This document shows, piece after piece, positions 45,447 to 54,464 of a DNA stretch of 64,000 bases (position 1 is its first letter; every line of letters begins with the position of its first letter). The notes below the pieces were generated by a model. It made no database searches. It had not been told where the DNA came from and saw nothing but the letters and a program-made list of their open reading frames with translations. The stretch comes from DASZVB01 sp035545855. GTDB lineage: Bacteria > Myxococcota_A > Polyangia > Polyangiales > Polyangiaceae. The stretch is from positions 1-64,000 of the forward strand of contig DASZXK010000013.1 of assembly GCA_035545855.1 (NCBI GenBank). Reading direction: 5' to 3'. Position numbers and translations under genes: made by a program.

Positions 45447-46419
45447 GAGCGAGTAGTCCTTTCGCGGCGCTCGCGATCCGCTCCGCACTCGGGAGCGCCG
45501 CGTCTTCCAGGTGCTTCGCGTAGGGTATCGGCACCTCCGCGCTGCAGACGCGCGCGACCGGCGCGTCCAGAGAGTAGAAGGCCCCCTCCATGATGCGCGC
45601 GCTCACCTCCGCGGCGAAGCTTCCCGTGAGCCAGCCTTCGTCCACCACGACGGCCCGGTGCGTCCTCTCCACGCTCCGCACGATCGCCGGGACGTCGAGG
45701 GGTCGGAGCGAGCGCAGATCGAGGACCTCGGCGTCGATGCCGTCCCGCGCGAGGGCGTCCGCGGCGAGGAGCGTCTTCCCGACGGAGCCACCGTACGCGA
45801 TCAGCGTCACCCGCTCGCCGGGCCGGCGGATCGCCGCGTGCCAGACGCCGTCGACGGGTGCCGCTTCGTCGACGTCCGCCTCCACGTTGTAGAGCAGCTG
45901 GTGCTCGAAGATCAGGACCGGATCGGGCTCCCGGAGCGCGGCGAGGATCATCGCGTGGGCGTCCTGGGGGACGCTCGGCGTCAGGACCTTGAGTCCGGGC
46001 ACGTGCGCGTACCAGCCCTCGAGGCTGTGCGAGTGCTGGGCGCCGAGCTGTCGCCCGGCCCCGGTCGCCATGCGGATCACGACGGGAACGCCGATCTGCC
46101 CGCCCGACATGTGGCGGAGCGTCGCCGCCGTGTTCACGATCTGGTCGAGGGCGAGGAGGCTGAAGTTCACCGTCATCACCTCGACGATCGGACGGAGCCC
46201 GCCGATCGCCGAACCGATCCCCGCGCCGACGAAGCCGGATTCGGAGAGCGGCGTGTCGACGATGCGCTCGGGGCCGAACTCCTCCAGTAGCCCCTTGCTC
46301 ACGGCGTAGGAGCCCCCGTAGCGGCCGACGTCCTCGCCCATCAGGAACACGCGACTGTCCCGTTTCATCGCCGTCCGGATCGCGCGCTTCGCGGCCTCGC
46401 GAAACGTCATCGTCGTCAC
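45439..46419 (-). CDS. pdhB: Pyruvate dehydrogenase E1 beta subunit
   Basis: 326 aa from a GTG that overlaps the E1-alpha stop (GTGA); an ATG three codons in (46410) is the alternative. Transketolase-like pyrimidine-binding domain (MGEDVGRYGGSYAVSKGLLEEFGPERIVDTPLSESGFVGAGIGSAIGGLRPIVE) and C-terminal domain (YGGSVGKTLLAADAL and VVVDEGWLTGSFAAEVSARI). With E1-alpha it decarboxylates a 2-oxo acid using thiamine diphosphate. Branched-chain substrates are possible. Confidence 0.93.
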   Translation of the reverse strand: MTTMTFREAAKRAIRTAMKRDSRVFLMGEDVGRYGGSYAVSKGLLEEFGPERIVDTPLSESGFVGAGIGSAIGGLRPIVEVMTVNFSLLALDQIVNTAATLRHMSGGQIGVPVVIRMATGAGRQLGAQHSHSLEGWYAHVPGLKVLTPSVPQDAHAMILAALREPDPVLIFEHQLLYNVEADVDEAAPVDGVWHAAIRRPGERVTLIAYGGSVGKTLLAADALARDGIDAEVLDLRSLRPLDVPAIVRSVERTHRAVVVDEGWLTGSFAAEVSARIMEGAFYSLDAPVARVCSAEVPIPYAKHLEDAALPSAERIASAAKGLLAHG

Positions 46420-47390
46420 GGCGTGGGCTCCGCGTAGACGTCCGCGGTCAGTCGTTCCAGCGGTTCCAGCGGGGCGGCCTCCGCTTCGGCCAGCGCCGTG
46501 GCGATCTCCGCCGCGATGCTCGCGTCGATCTCCGCGCGCGCATCGTCCGTGAGCCATTGCCGTTCCCGGAGCCACGCCTCGAACGTCCGGATGGGGTCGT
46601 GGTTCGCCATCCAGTCTCGCACCTCGTCCTTGGAGCGATAGAGCTCGGCGTCGTACATGGAGTGGGCGCGGAAGCGGTACGTCCGGAACTCCAGGAATCG
46701 AGGCCCCGGGGTCTCGCGAATCGCCGCCGCGGCGCGCTCCGTGGCCTCGCGGACGAGGACGACGTCCATCCCGTCGACGGATTCCGCGGGAATCCCGTGG
46801 GCGCGTGGCTGCGCGCACAGGTCCGTCGTCGCCTGATGCCGCGAGAGCGCGGTGCCCATCGCGTAGCGATTGTTCTCGCAGAGGAACAGAACGGGCAGCT
46901 TCCAGAGCGCGGCGAGGTTCAGGGATTCCTGGAATTCCCCTTCGGCGACGGCGCCGTCCCCGAAGTAGCACGCGGTCACCGCGCGCCGGCGGAGCCGCGC
47001 GTCGGCCAGGGCGAGACCGACGGACAGGGGAAGCCCCGCGGCCACGATGGCGTTTCCGCCGAACAGGCGCCGCCCGGCGTCGAAGAGATGCATCGAGCCG
47101 CCGTGGCCCCGGCTGCAACCCGTCGCCTTGCCGAACATCTCAGCGAGGATGGTACCGAGCGGAGTCCCCCTCACGATCGCGTGCGCGTGCTCCCGGTAGG
47201 TCGCGACGACGTTGTCTTCCGGTGCGAGCGCGGAGAGCGAACCGACGGCGACCGCTTCCTCGCCGTCGTAGAGGTGCAAGAAGCCACGGATCTTCCCCGC
47301 ACCGTAGGCTTCGGCGCACGTCGCCTCGAAGCGGCGGATCAGCACCATTCGTCGGAGGAGTTCCAGCGCGCCGGCACGCTCGAGGGTCAT
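46416..47390 (-). CDS. pdhA: Pyruvate dehydrogenase E1 alpha subunit
   Basis: 324 aa. The thiamine diphosphate motif GDGAVAEGEFQESLNLAALWKLPVLFLCENN (GDG to NN) is complete, GHGGSMHLFD is the active-site loop, and YRFRAHSMYD the phosphorylation-loop region. It binds thiamine diphosphate and the 2-oxo acid. The ATG overlaps the stop of acsA (ATGA). Confidence 0.94.
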   Translation of the reverse strand: MTLERAGALELLRRMVLIRRFEATCAEAYGAGKIRGFLHLYDGEEAVAVGSLSALAPEDNVVATYREHAHAIVRGTPLGTILAEMFGKATGCSRGHGGSMHLFDAGRRLFGGNAIVAAGLPLSVGLALADARLRRRAVTACYFGDGAVAEGEFQESLNLAALWKLPVLFLCENNRYAMGTALSRHQATTDLCAQPRAHGIPAESVDGMDVVLVREATERAAAAIRETPGPRFLEFRTYRFRAHSMYDAELYRSKDEVRDWMANHDPIRTFEAWLRERQWLTDDARAEIDASIAAEIATALAEAEAAPLEPLERLTADVYAEPTP

Positions 47391-49081
47391 TCCGGTCCCC
47401 CTTCGAGCGTGGAGGTATCCCCTTCCTCGAGGCCGAGCTCGCGGGCGCGGAGCAGCCGCCGCATCACCTTCCCGCTCCGCGTCTTCGGAACGGATTCGAC
47501 GAACGCGATTTCCCTCGGCGCGACGGCAGGCCCGAGCTTCTTCCGCGCAAAGCCGATGAGCTCGTCCCGGAGCGCGTCGGTCGCGGCGTACCCCGGCCTC
47601 GGAACGACGAAGGCCTTCACGATGTTCAGCGCCAGCGGGTCGGGCTTGCCGATCACGGCGGCCTCCACGACCGCGGGGTGGGAGAGGAGGGTGCTCTCGA
47701 CCTCGAACGGGCCGATGAGGTGCCCGGCCGTCTTGATCACGTCGTCTGCGCGCCCGACGAACCAGTAGTAGCCGTCGGCGTCTCGCTTCGCGAGATCGCC
47801 CGTCAGGTACCAGCCGGCCTCGAAGCACTTCTCGTAGCGCGCGGGCTCGTTCAGATACGCGCGGAACATGGAAGGCCATCCCGGTCTGAGCGCGAGCTCC
47901 CCCTCGACGTCGGGCTCCCGGATCTCCTCGAGGCCGTGCGCTCCCCTGCGCACGATGCCGGCCTCCACCCAGGGGAGGGGCTTGCCCATCGACCCGGGGC
48001 GCACCGTCATGCCCGGTACGTTCGCGATCATGATGCCGCCCGTCTCCGTCTGCCACCAGTTGTCCCGGATCGGCATGCCGAAGGCCTGCTCGCCCCACGT
48101 GACGGCGTCCGGGTTCAGTGGCTCGCCCACGCTCGCGACGAACCGGAGCCGCGAGAGATCCCGGCCGCGCGCGAGGTCGGCGCCGGCGCGCATGAGCATG
48201 CGGATGGCGGTCGGCGCCGTGTAGAAGACGGAGACGCGTTGCTTCTCGAGGTTCTCGTACCACCGTTCCGCCTCGAACTCGGCCTCGTCGACGATGCTGG
48301 TGACGCCGCACGTGAGCGGCGCGACGATGCCGTACGAGGTGCCGGTCACCCAGCCCGGGTCCGCGGTGCACCAGAAGACGTCCGCCGGTTCGAGCCCGAG
48401 GGCGTACCGCGCGGTCGCGTGGTGAACGACGACGGCTTCGTGGACGTGAACGGCGCCCTTCGGGCTCCCGGTCGTGCCGCTCGTGAAGTGAAGGAGCGCC
48501 GGGTCGTCCGGTTTCGTCTGGCCACCCACGAACGACGTGGCCTGACGGTCCACGAGACGATGAAAGGAGAGCGCTCCGTCCCGGTCCTCGGGTAGGTCGA
48601 TCGAGATCACGTGCTCGAGCGCCGGCAGCGCGGCGCGGATCGGCAGGATCTTCTTCCGGTAGAGCGCGTCCGTCGTGACGAGCACGCGCCCCTGGCCCTT
48701 CTCGAGGCGCGTCCGGATCGGCTCCGGGCCGAAGGCGGCGAACAGCGGGCAGAGGACGGAGCGGTTCTTCAGGGTGCCCAGCACCGTCTGGTAGAGCTCC
48801 GGAACCCGCCCGGTCAGCGCGAAGACCCGGTCCCCGGCGCCGACCCCGAGTGAGCGAAGCGCGTTGCCGAACTGGTTCGCGAGCGCGGCGAGATCGCGAT
48901 ACCTGAGATCGACGACGTCGCCCCGTTTCCCGAGCCACCGGAGCGCGACGCGGTCGCCGCGTCCTTCGTTCACGTGTCGATCGACCGCAGCCTCGGCGAT
49001 GTTCAGCCCTCCCGCGGCCGCTCCGCCGGCGAGCTCCGTGCGCGCTGCGGCGAGAAGCGGGTGTTCCGACGGGGAGGGCAT
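47387..49081 (-). CDS. acsA: Acetyl-CoA synthetase (AMP-forming)
   Basis: 564 aa of the ANL superfamily. The P-loop LHFTSGTTGSPKGAVH, the NWWQTETGG adenylate motif, and the hinge region YYWFVGRADDVIKTAGHLIGPFEVES are present; Lys538 in PKTRSGKVMRRLLRA is the catalytic Lys usually regulated by acetylation. It makes acetyl-CoA from acetate, ATP and CoA. It is shorter than the ~650 aa Acs enzymes, like AcsA of Bacillus type. The ATG at 49081 agrees with the sigma-54 promoter; a TTG at 49108 is rejected. First gene of acs-pdhABC-ACP, an unusual pairing of acetate and pyruvate routes to acetyl-CoA. Confidence 0.94.
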   Translation of the reverse strand: MPSPSEHPLLAAARTELAGGAAAGGLNIAEAAVDRHVNEGRGDRVALRWLGKRGDVVDLRYRDLAALANQFGNALRSLGVGAGDRVFALTGRVPELYQTVLGTLKNRSVLCPLFAAFGPEPIRTRLEKGQGRVLVTTDALYRKKILPIRAALPALEHVISIDLPEDRDGALSFHRLVDRQATSFVGGQTKPDDPALLHFTSGTTGSPKGAVHVHEAVVVHHATARYALGLEPADVFWCTADPGWVTGTSYGIVAPLTCGVTSIVDEAEFEAERWYENLEKQRVSVFYTAPTAIRMLMRAGADLARGRDLSRLRFVASVGEPLNPDAVTWGEQAFGMPIRDNWWQTETGGIMIANVPGMTVRPGSMGKPLPWVEAGIVRRGAHGLEEIREPDVEGELALRPGWPSMFRAYLNEPARYEKCFEAGWYLTGDLAKRDADGYYWFVGRADDVIKTAGHLIGPFEVESTLLSHPAVVEAAVIGKPDPLALNIVKAFVVPRPGYAATDALRDELIGFARKKLGPAVAPREIAFVESVPKTRSGKVMRRLLRARELGLEEGDTSTLEGGPE

Positions 49082-49103
49082 GGCGACCGTGTCCGGAGGA
49101 GCG

Positions 49104-49119
49104 AGCAATCCCCGTACCA
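49104..49119 (-). promoter_or_regulatory. Sigma-54 promoter of the acs-pdh-ACP operon
   Basis: Minus-strand TGGTACGGGGATTGCT. Predicted start near 49093, 12 bases before the ATG; no ribosome binding site is visible. Confidence 0.75.
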
Positions 49120-49328
49120 GCGCGGCCCACGAGGGAAGATTCGCGGGCCGCGAAACGCTGCGCGGGCCCCGCGGTTTGCGCGACGGTCCCTTCGCGTGAA
49201 GCAGGTGCGTGCGACCGCAAGGATTGCGCGTCGCTCGGTGCGATGAGGAGGCGAGAAGCGCGGGCGGCCGCGGGCGCGCGTTCGACGTCGACGAGGAGCG
49301 CGGTCCGCCGCTCTCCCGGCGGGGGTCG

Positions 49329-50114
49329 CTACTGCGTGATCGCCTTCAGATCGAGCATTTCCTCGACGCTCGGCATCACGATGAGCTCGCAGCGGCGGTT
49401 CTTCTGCCGGCCTTCGTCGGTATCGTTCGAGGCGATCGGATCGGTGTCGGCGAAGCCGCCGGCGCTCCAGTGCTCCACGGGAAGGCCGCCGCCCTTCTCC
49501 GGATCGACGAGGAACACGAGCACCTCGCGGGCCCGCATGAGCGAGAGGCCCCAGTTGTCCTTGAACGGACCGTGCTGGAAGGGCTTGTTGTCCGTATGGC
49601 CCGCCACCTGGTAATCGCGCGACAGGAGCTGAGGGTCCGCCTTGATGATGCCTGCGACCTTGGAGAGGATGTCGAGGCCGTCCTTCTTCAACGTCTCGCG
49701 GCCGGAGTCGAACAGCACGTCTCCCGGCAGGGAGATGACCATCCGGTTGTGACGGACGTTCACGGCGAGACCGAGCTTGGTCAGGGCGTCGAGCTTCGAC
49801 TTCAGCTTCTCGAACCGCTCCTTGATGAGCTCGAGCTGGTGAGCGCGCGCCTCGTACTCAGCGAGCGCCTGCTTCTGCTTCTCGAGGTCGGCCTTCGTCG
49901 TCGAGACCTCGATGCCGAGCTCCTTCAGCTGCCGCGTCAGCTCCTCGATCTTCGCCTGGGCGTCCTTGATCTTGCGATCGTCGTCGGCTTTCAGGTTGTT
50001 GTACTTCGCGAGCTGCGCTTGCCACTCGTCCTCCGAGTAGCCGCAGGCGACGAGGTTCGTGGCGAAAAGGGTGGCGAACGTGAATCGGAAGAGGCGGCGC
50101 ATCGTGGCACGCAT
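49329..50114 (-). CDS. OmpA-family lipoprotein with coiled coil
   Basis: 261 aa. A signal with lipobox-like LVAC (C near residue 24), a long coiled coil (residues about 35-100), and a C-terminal OmpA/MotB peptidoglycan-binding domain (VISLPGDVLFDSGRETLKKDG, VAGHTDNKPF, NRRCELIVMP). It probably anchors the outer membrane to the cell wall. An alternative ATG lies at 50102. No sigma-54 motif; 30 bases after the hybrid kinase gene on the same strand. Confidence 0.92.
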   Translation of the reverse strand: MRATMRRLFRFTFATLFATNLVACGYSEDEWQAQLAKYNNLKADDDRKIKDAQAKIEELTRQLKELGIEVSTTKADLEKQKQALAEYEARAHQLELIKERFEKLKSKLDALTKLGLAVNVRHNRMVISLPGDVLFDSGRETLKKDGLDILSKVAGIIKADPQLLSRDYQVAGHTDNKPFQHGPFKDNWGLSLMRAREVLVFLVDPEKGGGLPVEHWSAGGFADTDPIASNDTDEGRQKNRRCELIVMPSVEEMLDLKAITQ

Positions 50115-50144
50115 GGTAGGAGGAACCGCCGTCCGTGTGAAGCG

Positions 50145-52112
50145 TCAGCTTTCGGGTCGTTCGAGTAACTCCCGGACGCGGGCCATGAGCCCGTCGTACG
50201 TGACGGGCTTCTCGACGACGCCGACGACGTCTCCGGGCACGCCGTCCGCGTGACCGCTGAAGTACGCGACCTTGAGGCGCGGCGCGAGCTTCGCGAGCTC
50301 GGCGCGCACGGCTTCGCCCGACTGGACGGGCATCGAGCGATCGAGCAGGACGAGGTCGATGCTCCGGAGCAAGGCGTCGTCCGCGAGCAGGGCGAGGGCT
50401 TCCCGTCCGCTCGCAGCGACGTGCACGACGTACCCCTCGCGCTCGAGCATCCGGCGCGTGACCTCCCTGACCGGAAGCTCGTCGTCGATGACGAGGATCC
50501 GGTGGGAGCCGGATCGGGGCGCGTCGCGTCCGACCGTGGCCTGCTCCACGGGCGCGACCGGCGCGACGAGCGGCAGGAACAGCGCGAACGTGGTCCCGGC
50601 GCCCGGGACCGTGCGGCAGTCGATGACGCCGCCGTGTTCCCGTACGGTCGCTCGCGCCGTGGACAGGCCGAGCCCGGTACCCTTGCCGACGTCCTTCGTC
50701 GTGAAGAAGGGCTCGTAGAGGCGGGCGCTCGTCGCCGCGCTCATTCCGACGCCGTTGTCGACGACGCGGATGGCCACGTACTTCCGTTCCGCGTCGAGGC
50801 CCTCCGGGAGCTCCGTCGCTGGAGCTTGCACGCGCTCCACCTCGATCGCGATCTTCTTCGGCGCGACGTCGGACTCGAGCACGGCGTCTCGCGCGTTGAT
50901 GAGCAGGTTCACCAGGGCCTGCTCGAGCTGAGCTGCGTCCGAAAGGACGGGTTGCTCCTCCGGAGGGCACAGGACCGAGACCTCGATGCTCTGGTCGAAT
51001 GCTCGCCGGCACATCGTGACGGCACGCTCGACCACGAGACGGACGTCTTCGGCGCGGCGTTCCGTCTGGCGGGAGCGGCCCGCGAACGCCACGAGCTGGC
51101 GCACGAGCTCGGCTGCGCGGAGCGCCGCCTCCCGGGCGCTCCTGAGCATCGACGCGGATTCCGGCGAAGCATCGGCCATCGCGAGCTCGATGTTCGGCAG
51201 GATCACGGTCAGCATGTTGTTGAAGTTGTGCGCGACCCCGGCGGAGAGCTGCCCGATGGCCTCGAGCTTCTGAGTCTGACGGACCCGGTCCTCGAACTCG
51301 CGCTGCTCGGTGATGTCGAGCACCCCGCCGACGAGCTTCTCGATGCTGCCGTCGGCCGCACGGGTGACGCTCGCCTTGCTCAGGGTCCGTCGCACCGTCC
51401 CGTCGGGCCGCACGACCCGGTACTGGCGGTCGGGAAAGTCCCCGCTCTTCACGGCTCGAGAGATCGCGTCCCGCTGGAGCGCCTGATCTTCCGGGTGAAT
51501 CGTCCGGAGGTAGGCTTCTCGCGTCCGGGGAGCGGTGTCCTGCGTGACGCCCCAGATGCGGCACATGGCGTCGTCCCACGCGATCTCGTCCTTCTTCGCG
51601 TCCCAGCTCCAGAGCCCCATGCTCGTTGCAGCGACCGCGAGACGGAGCTTCTCCTCGCTGTCGCGGAGCGCGGCCTCCGCCTGCTTCTGGGCCGTGATCT
51701 CGGTCGCGATGCTCACGAGCGCGAGGATCCGTCCGCCCTCGACGACCGGGGAGATCCGGGTGAGGAAGTCGTGCTTCGTGCCGTCGGTGTACCGGGCATG
51801 GCTCTCGAGGCTCACGGTGTCCCCCGTGGCGGCGACCCTGTCGATCACGGCGCGGATGCGGTCGGACTCGGTCCCGAGGTAGTCGAAGACGTTGGTCCCC
51901 ACGACCTCGGCGATCGTCTTCCCCGGCCGAGCCCGGTTCAGGAAGAGAATCGTGCCGTCCATGGCGAACATCACGATGAAGTCGGGAACGTTCGCGAGGA
52001 ACAGACCGAAGAGGGCGACGAACTGCTCGGCGCCGCCGCCGGCCGCGCTCGCCGCCGAGACGAGCCTCGCGAGCTCCGCGCGGAGTCGCTCGATCTGCGG
52101 ATCTGCGCCCAT
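50145..52112 (-). CDS. Hybrid sensor histidine kinase (PAS-PAS-HK-REC)
   Basis: 655 aa, soluble. Two PAS domains (about residues 35-150 and 160-275), HisKA with GVAHNFNNMLTVI (His295), HATPase with NLLINARDAV and GKGTGLGLSTARA, and a C-terminal receiver with LVLLDRSMP (Asp591). It resembles kinases that report blue-light, oxygen or redox signals via PAS, but the ligand is unknown. The OmpA gene follows, which might be a co-transcribed output. The ATG at 52112 is preceded by GAGGGG; a GTG at 52124 is possible. Confidence 0.92.
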   Translation of the reverse strand: MGADPQIERLRAELARLVSAASAAGGGAEQFVALFGLFLANVPDFIVMFAMDGTILFLNRARPGKTIAEVVGTNVFDYLGTESDRIRAVIDRVAATGDTVSLESHARYTDGTKHDFLTRISPVVEGGRILALVSIATEITAQKQAEAALRDSEEKLRLAVAATSMGLWSWDAKKDEIAWDDAMCRIWGVTQDTAPRTREAYLRTIHPEDQALQRDAISRAVKSGDFPDRQYRVVRPDGTVRRTLSKASVTRAADGSIEKLVGGVLDITEQREFEDRVRQTQKLEAIGQLSAGVAHNFNNMLTVILPNIELAMADASPESASMLRSAREAALRAAELVRQLVAFAGRSRQTERRAEDVRLVVERAVTMCRRAFDQSIEVSVLCPPEEQPVLSDAAQLEQALVNLLINARDAVLESDVAPKKIAIEVERVQAPATELPEGLDAERKYVAIRVVDNGVGMSAATSARLYEPFFTTKDVGKGTGLGLSTARATVREHGGVIDCRTVPGAGTTFALFLPLVAPVAPVEQATVGRDAPRSGSHRILVIDDELPVREVTRRMLEREGYVVHVAASGREALALLADDALLRSIDLVLLDRSMPVQSGEAVRAELAKLAPRLKVAYFSGHADGVPGDVVGVVEKPVTYDGLMARVRELLERPES

Positions 52113-52273
52113 GCAACCCCTCACTCTACTCTCGACCGCGCCCCTGTGAAGGCACCGGTTTTTCGCGAGTGCAGCCCGCGAACCCTCCGTCGAGATCCAC
52201 AGGACCCGGTTTTTTCTCCCCGATGGCGCGTCCGTCCTATAGGGTCCCCGCGCATCTTCGGAGGTATTTCGCC

Positions 52274-52750
52274 ATGACCCTTCGCGTCCTTTCCTTGCTT
52301 TCCTGCGCTCTCCTCGTCGGTGCTTGCAGCAGCGACGGCAAATCCGGAACGGGAGGCGCCGCCCCGGGCGACTCCGGCGCCGGCGGCTCGAGCAGCGGCG
52401 GCAACGGCGGTTCTTCCGGCTCCGGGGCGGGCGGTTCGTCCGGGTCCGCGACCGGCGGCTCGAGCGCCGGAGGAGCGAACGGCGACGGCGGCGCGAGCTA
52501 CGGGGACGGCGGCGATCCCTGTTCGTCCTGCCTCACGGCTCACTGCTCGACCGAGGTCGACGCCTGCTCGGCCGCGGATAGGTGCCTCGCCGAGCTCGGA
52601 TGTGCTCAGGCGTCGTGCCACGCAGTGTCCGGCATCGACGCCGGGGTCGCGTGCCTGACGGCCGAATGCTCCGGCGACGGAGGGCTCGCGCCGGAGCTCG
52701 TCGACGTCGTGACCTGCATCACGGCCCACTGCAGCTCCGTCTGCCAGTGA
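52274..52750 (+). CDS. Gly/Ser-rich Cys-containing lipoprotein
   Basis: 158 aa: lipobox LVGACSS, then about 60 residues of Gly/Ser/Ala repeats, then a domain of about 80 residues with about ten Cys (CSSCLTAHCSTEVDACSAADRCLAELGCAQASCH). GGAGG precedes the ATG. It is probably a surface lipoprotein with a small disulfide-stabilised domain, common in Polyangia; the function is unknown. Upstream, CCTATAGGGT at about 52235 could be a housekeeping -10 region. Confidence 0.82.
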   Translation: MTLRVLSLLSCALLVGACSSDGKSGTGGAAPGDSGAGGSSSGGNGGSSGSGAGGSSGSATGGSSAGGANGDGGASYGDGGDPCSSCLTAHCSTEVDACSAADRCLAELGCAQASCHAVSGIDAGVACLTAECSGDGGLAPELVDVVTCITAHCSSVCQ

Positions 52751-52754
52751 TGCG

Positions 52755-52769
52755 CAATTCACTGAATTG
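52755..52769. promoter_or_regulatory. AT-rich palindrome upstream of the desaturase gene
   Basis: CAATTCA C TGAATTG is a perfect 7-bp inverted repeat around one base, in an AT-rich patch (52752-52784) 121 bases before the desaturase ATG and just after the stop of the lipoprotein gene. It could be an operator or a transcript end. Confidence 0.4.
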
Positions 52770-52889
52770 ATTGGGTAATTTGTGGGGACTGCTCCACGGG
52801 GGGGACTGGCCGTATGAGACTCGGAAGGCGTGCGGGAATGCCGCAACGCTCCGATTTCACTGCTATCCCGCCCGAGCCTGGATGAGGTA

Positions 52890-53756
52890 ATGGGCCAAAG
52901 CTCGGCCCGATCCACGCGGCGCCGCTCGAAGACTGGACTCGGCTTGAAAGCATCGACTTCCCCGCGTCGCGGAACCTTTCTGAGATTCAGAGCTGACCGG
53001 CAGTCCGTCGCGTTCGTGCTCCTCGCGTTCGGAGCTCACGTGGCGCTGTACGCGTACGCCACGCCCTGGCTCGCGCTCTCATCGACCATTCCGCTCTTCT
53101 TCCTCTCGATCATGGTGGCTCCGCTGAACCACCATCATCAGCACGTGAACGTGTTCCGGAGCGACGTGCTGAACCGCCTCTATGATCTGGTTCTCGCGCT
53201 GCAGACGGGCGCGGGGCCCTACACGTGGGTCTTGCACCACAACCTCGGCCACCACCTGAACTACCTCGCGCAGCCGCCGTCGACGCCGGCCGACGAGTCT
53301 CACTGGGCGCGCTCCGATGGGAGCAAGATGGGGCGGTTCGAGTACACGTTCCACCTGTTCCTCGACCATCAGCGGGACGTCCACCGGAACGGGCGCCGTC
53401 ATCCGAAGGTCTATCGCGCGTTCTGGCTCATGCGGGCCCCGCTGTTCGCGGTGATCGTCGTGCTCGCCGCGCTGAAGCCCTGGAACTTCGCCTTCGTGGT
53501 CGCGCTGCCCGCGGCGCTCACGTTCCTTCACACGTGCTGGGCGACGTACGAGCACCACGCCGGGCAACCGACGACCTCCCACTACGAGGCGACGGTGAAC
53601 CGCATCCACCCGCTCTACAACGTGATGAGCTGGAATCTCGGCTATCACACGGCGCACCATCTTCGTCCGGGCGTGCACTGGTCGGAGCTCCCGGCGCTCC
53701 ACCGGGAGATCGAAGCCAAGATTCCGCCCGCGCAGATCCTGACGACCTTCTGGTGA
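52890..53756 (+). CDS. Membrane fatty acid desaturase-like protein
   Basis: 288 aa with three His clusters typical of membrane di-iron desaturases/hydroxylases: NHHHQHVNV (81-88), LHHNLGHHLNY (115-124) and YHTAHHLRPG (about 250-259), set between four predicted membrane helices. It should introduce a double bond or hydroxyl into lipid acyl chains using oxygen, adjusting membrane fluidity. The ATG at 52890 was preferred; the frame is open further upstream from a GTG at 52830. Confidence 0.88.
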   Translation: MGQSSARSTRRRSKTGLGLKASTSPRRGTFLRFRADRQSVAFVLLAFGAHVALYAYATPWLALSSTIPLFFLSIMVAPLNHHHQHVNVFRSDVLNRLYDLVLALQTGAGPYTWVLHHNLGHHLNYLAQPPSTPADESHWARSDGSKMGRFEYTFHLFLDHQRDVHRNGRRHPKVYRAFWLMRAPLFAVIVVLAALKPWNFAFVVALPAALTFLHTCWATYEHHAGQPTTSHYEATVNRIHPLYNVMSWNLGYHTAHHLRPGVHWSELPALHREIEAKIPPAQILTTFW

Positions 53757-53802
53757 GGTCTGGTACGGCGCCTGCAGGCTACCCCCGTCGACGGAGGTAT
53801 CC

Positions 53803-54444
53803 ATGTGGCGCCGAATCTCGCTTTGTGTCGCAAGTGTCGCGGGCATCTCGCTTCTCGCCGCATGCGGCGGAGACGTCGGCTCGTCTCCGGGGAACACGGC
53901 TCTGACCAAGGAAGGTGACGGAGGATCGACGGCGAGCGCGGGCGACTCCGGCGGTACTTCGATCGACCTGGAAAGCGCGACCGCCGCGGCGAATCTCACC
54001 GACGCGGAAGTCTTGCAGGTGCTCATCGATGCGAGCGCGGGGAACACCGGCATCGGCATTCTCGTGAGCCGGTGCGCGCAGAACCCGGCGGTGAAGACCT
54101 TCGCGGGCGAGATGGCCACGGAGCACATGACTAACGAAAAGCGGGCGACGGAGCTCGCCGGAACTCTCGGGATCTCGCCGGCCGACAGCGCCATCGCGGA
54201 ACGGCTCCGGTCGGACGCCGCGAACACGCAGGCCGAGCTGACGGCGACTTCGCCTGGGCCGGAGTTCGACCGGCTGTACCTCCAGGAGTTCTCGAGCCAG
54301 CACGGCGAGTTCCTCGGCTGCCTGGACCGGATGATCGAAACCACGGACTCGCCCGATATCCGGATGTACCTCGCGGATCGGCGGGACGAGGCGGAGGGGG
54401 ATCTCCGTGCCGGGACGAGCCTCCTCATGACGATGGAGCGGTAG
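53803..54444 (+). CDS. DUF4142-like lipoprotein
   Basis: 213 aa: lipobox LLAACG, a short Gly/Ser linker, then a helical domain (LTDAEVLQVLIDASAGNTGIGILVSRCAQNPAVKTFAGEMATEHMTNEKRATELA and FDRLYLQEFSSQHGEFLGCLDRM) that fits DUF4142, a ferritin-like helical family of exported proteins of unknown role. Note the two Cys near the helix starts. GGAGG before the ATG. No sigma-54 motif. Confidence 0.85.
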   Translation: MWRRISLCVASVAGISLLAACGGDVGSSPGNTALTKEGDGGSTASAGDSGGTSIDLESATAAANLTDAEVLQVLIDASAGNTGIGILVSRCAQNPAVKTFAGEMATEHMTNEKRATELAGTLGISPADSAIAERLRSDAANTQAELTATSPGPEFDRLYLQEFSSQHGEFLGCLDRMIETTDSPDIRMYLADRRDEAEGDLRAGTSLLMTMER

Positions 54445-54464
54445 CCCGCCGGCGCCCGCCCCGC

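Noticed and set aside
52170..52185. Minus-strand GGGTTCGCGGGCTGCA upstream of the hybrid kinase
   Set aside because: GG and GC are spaced correctly but the -24 block is poor (GGTT instead of GGCA); too weak to call.
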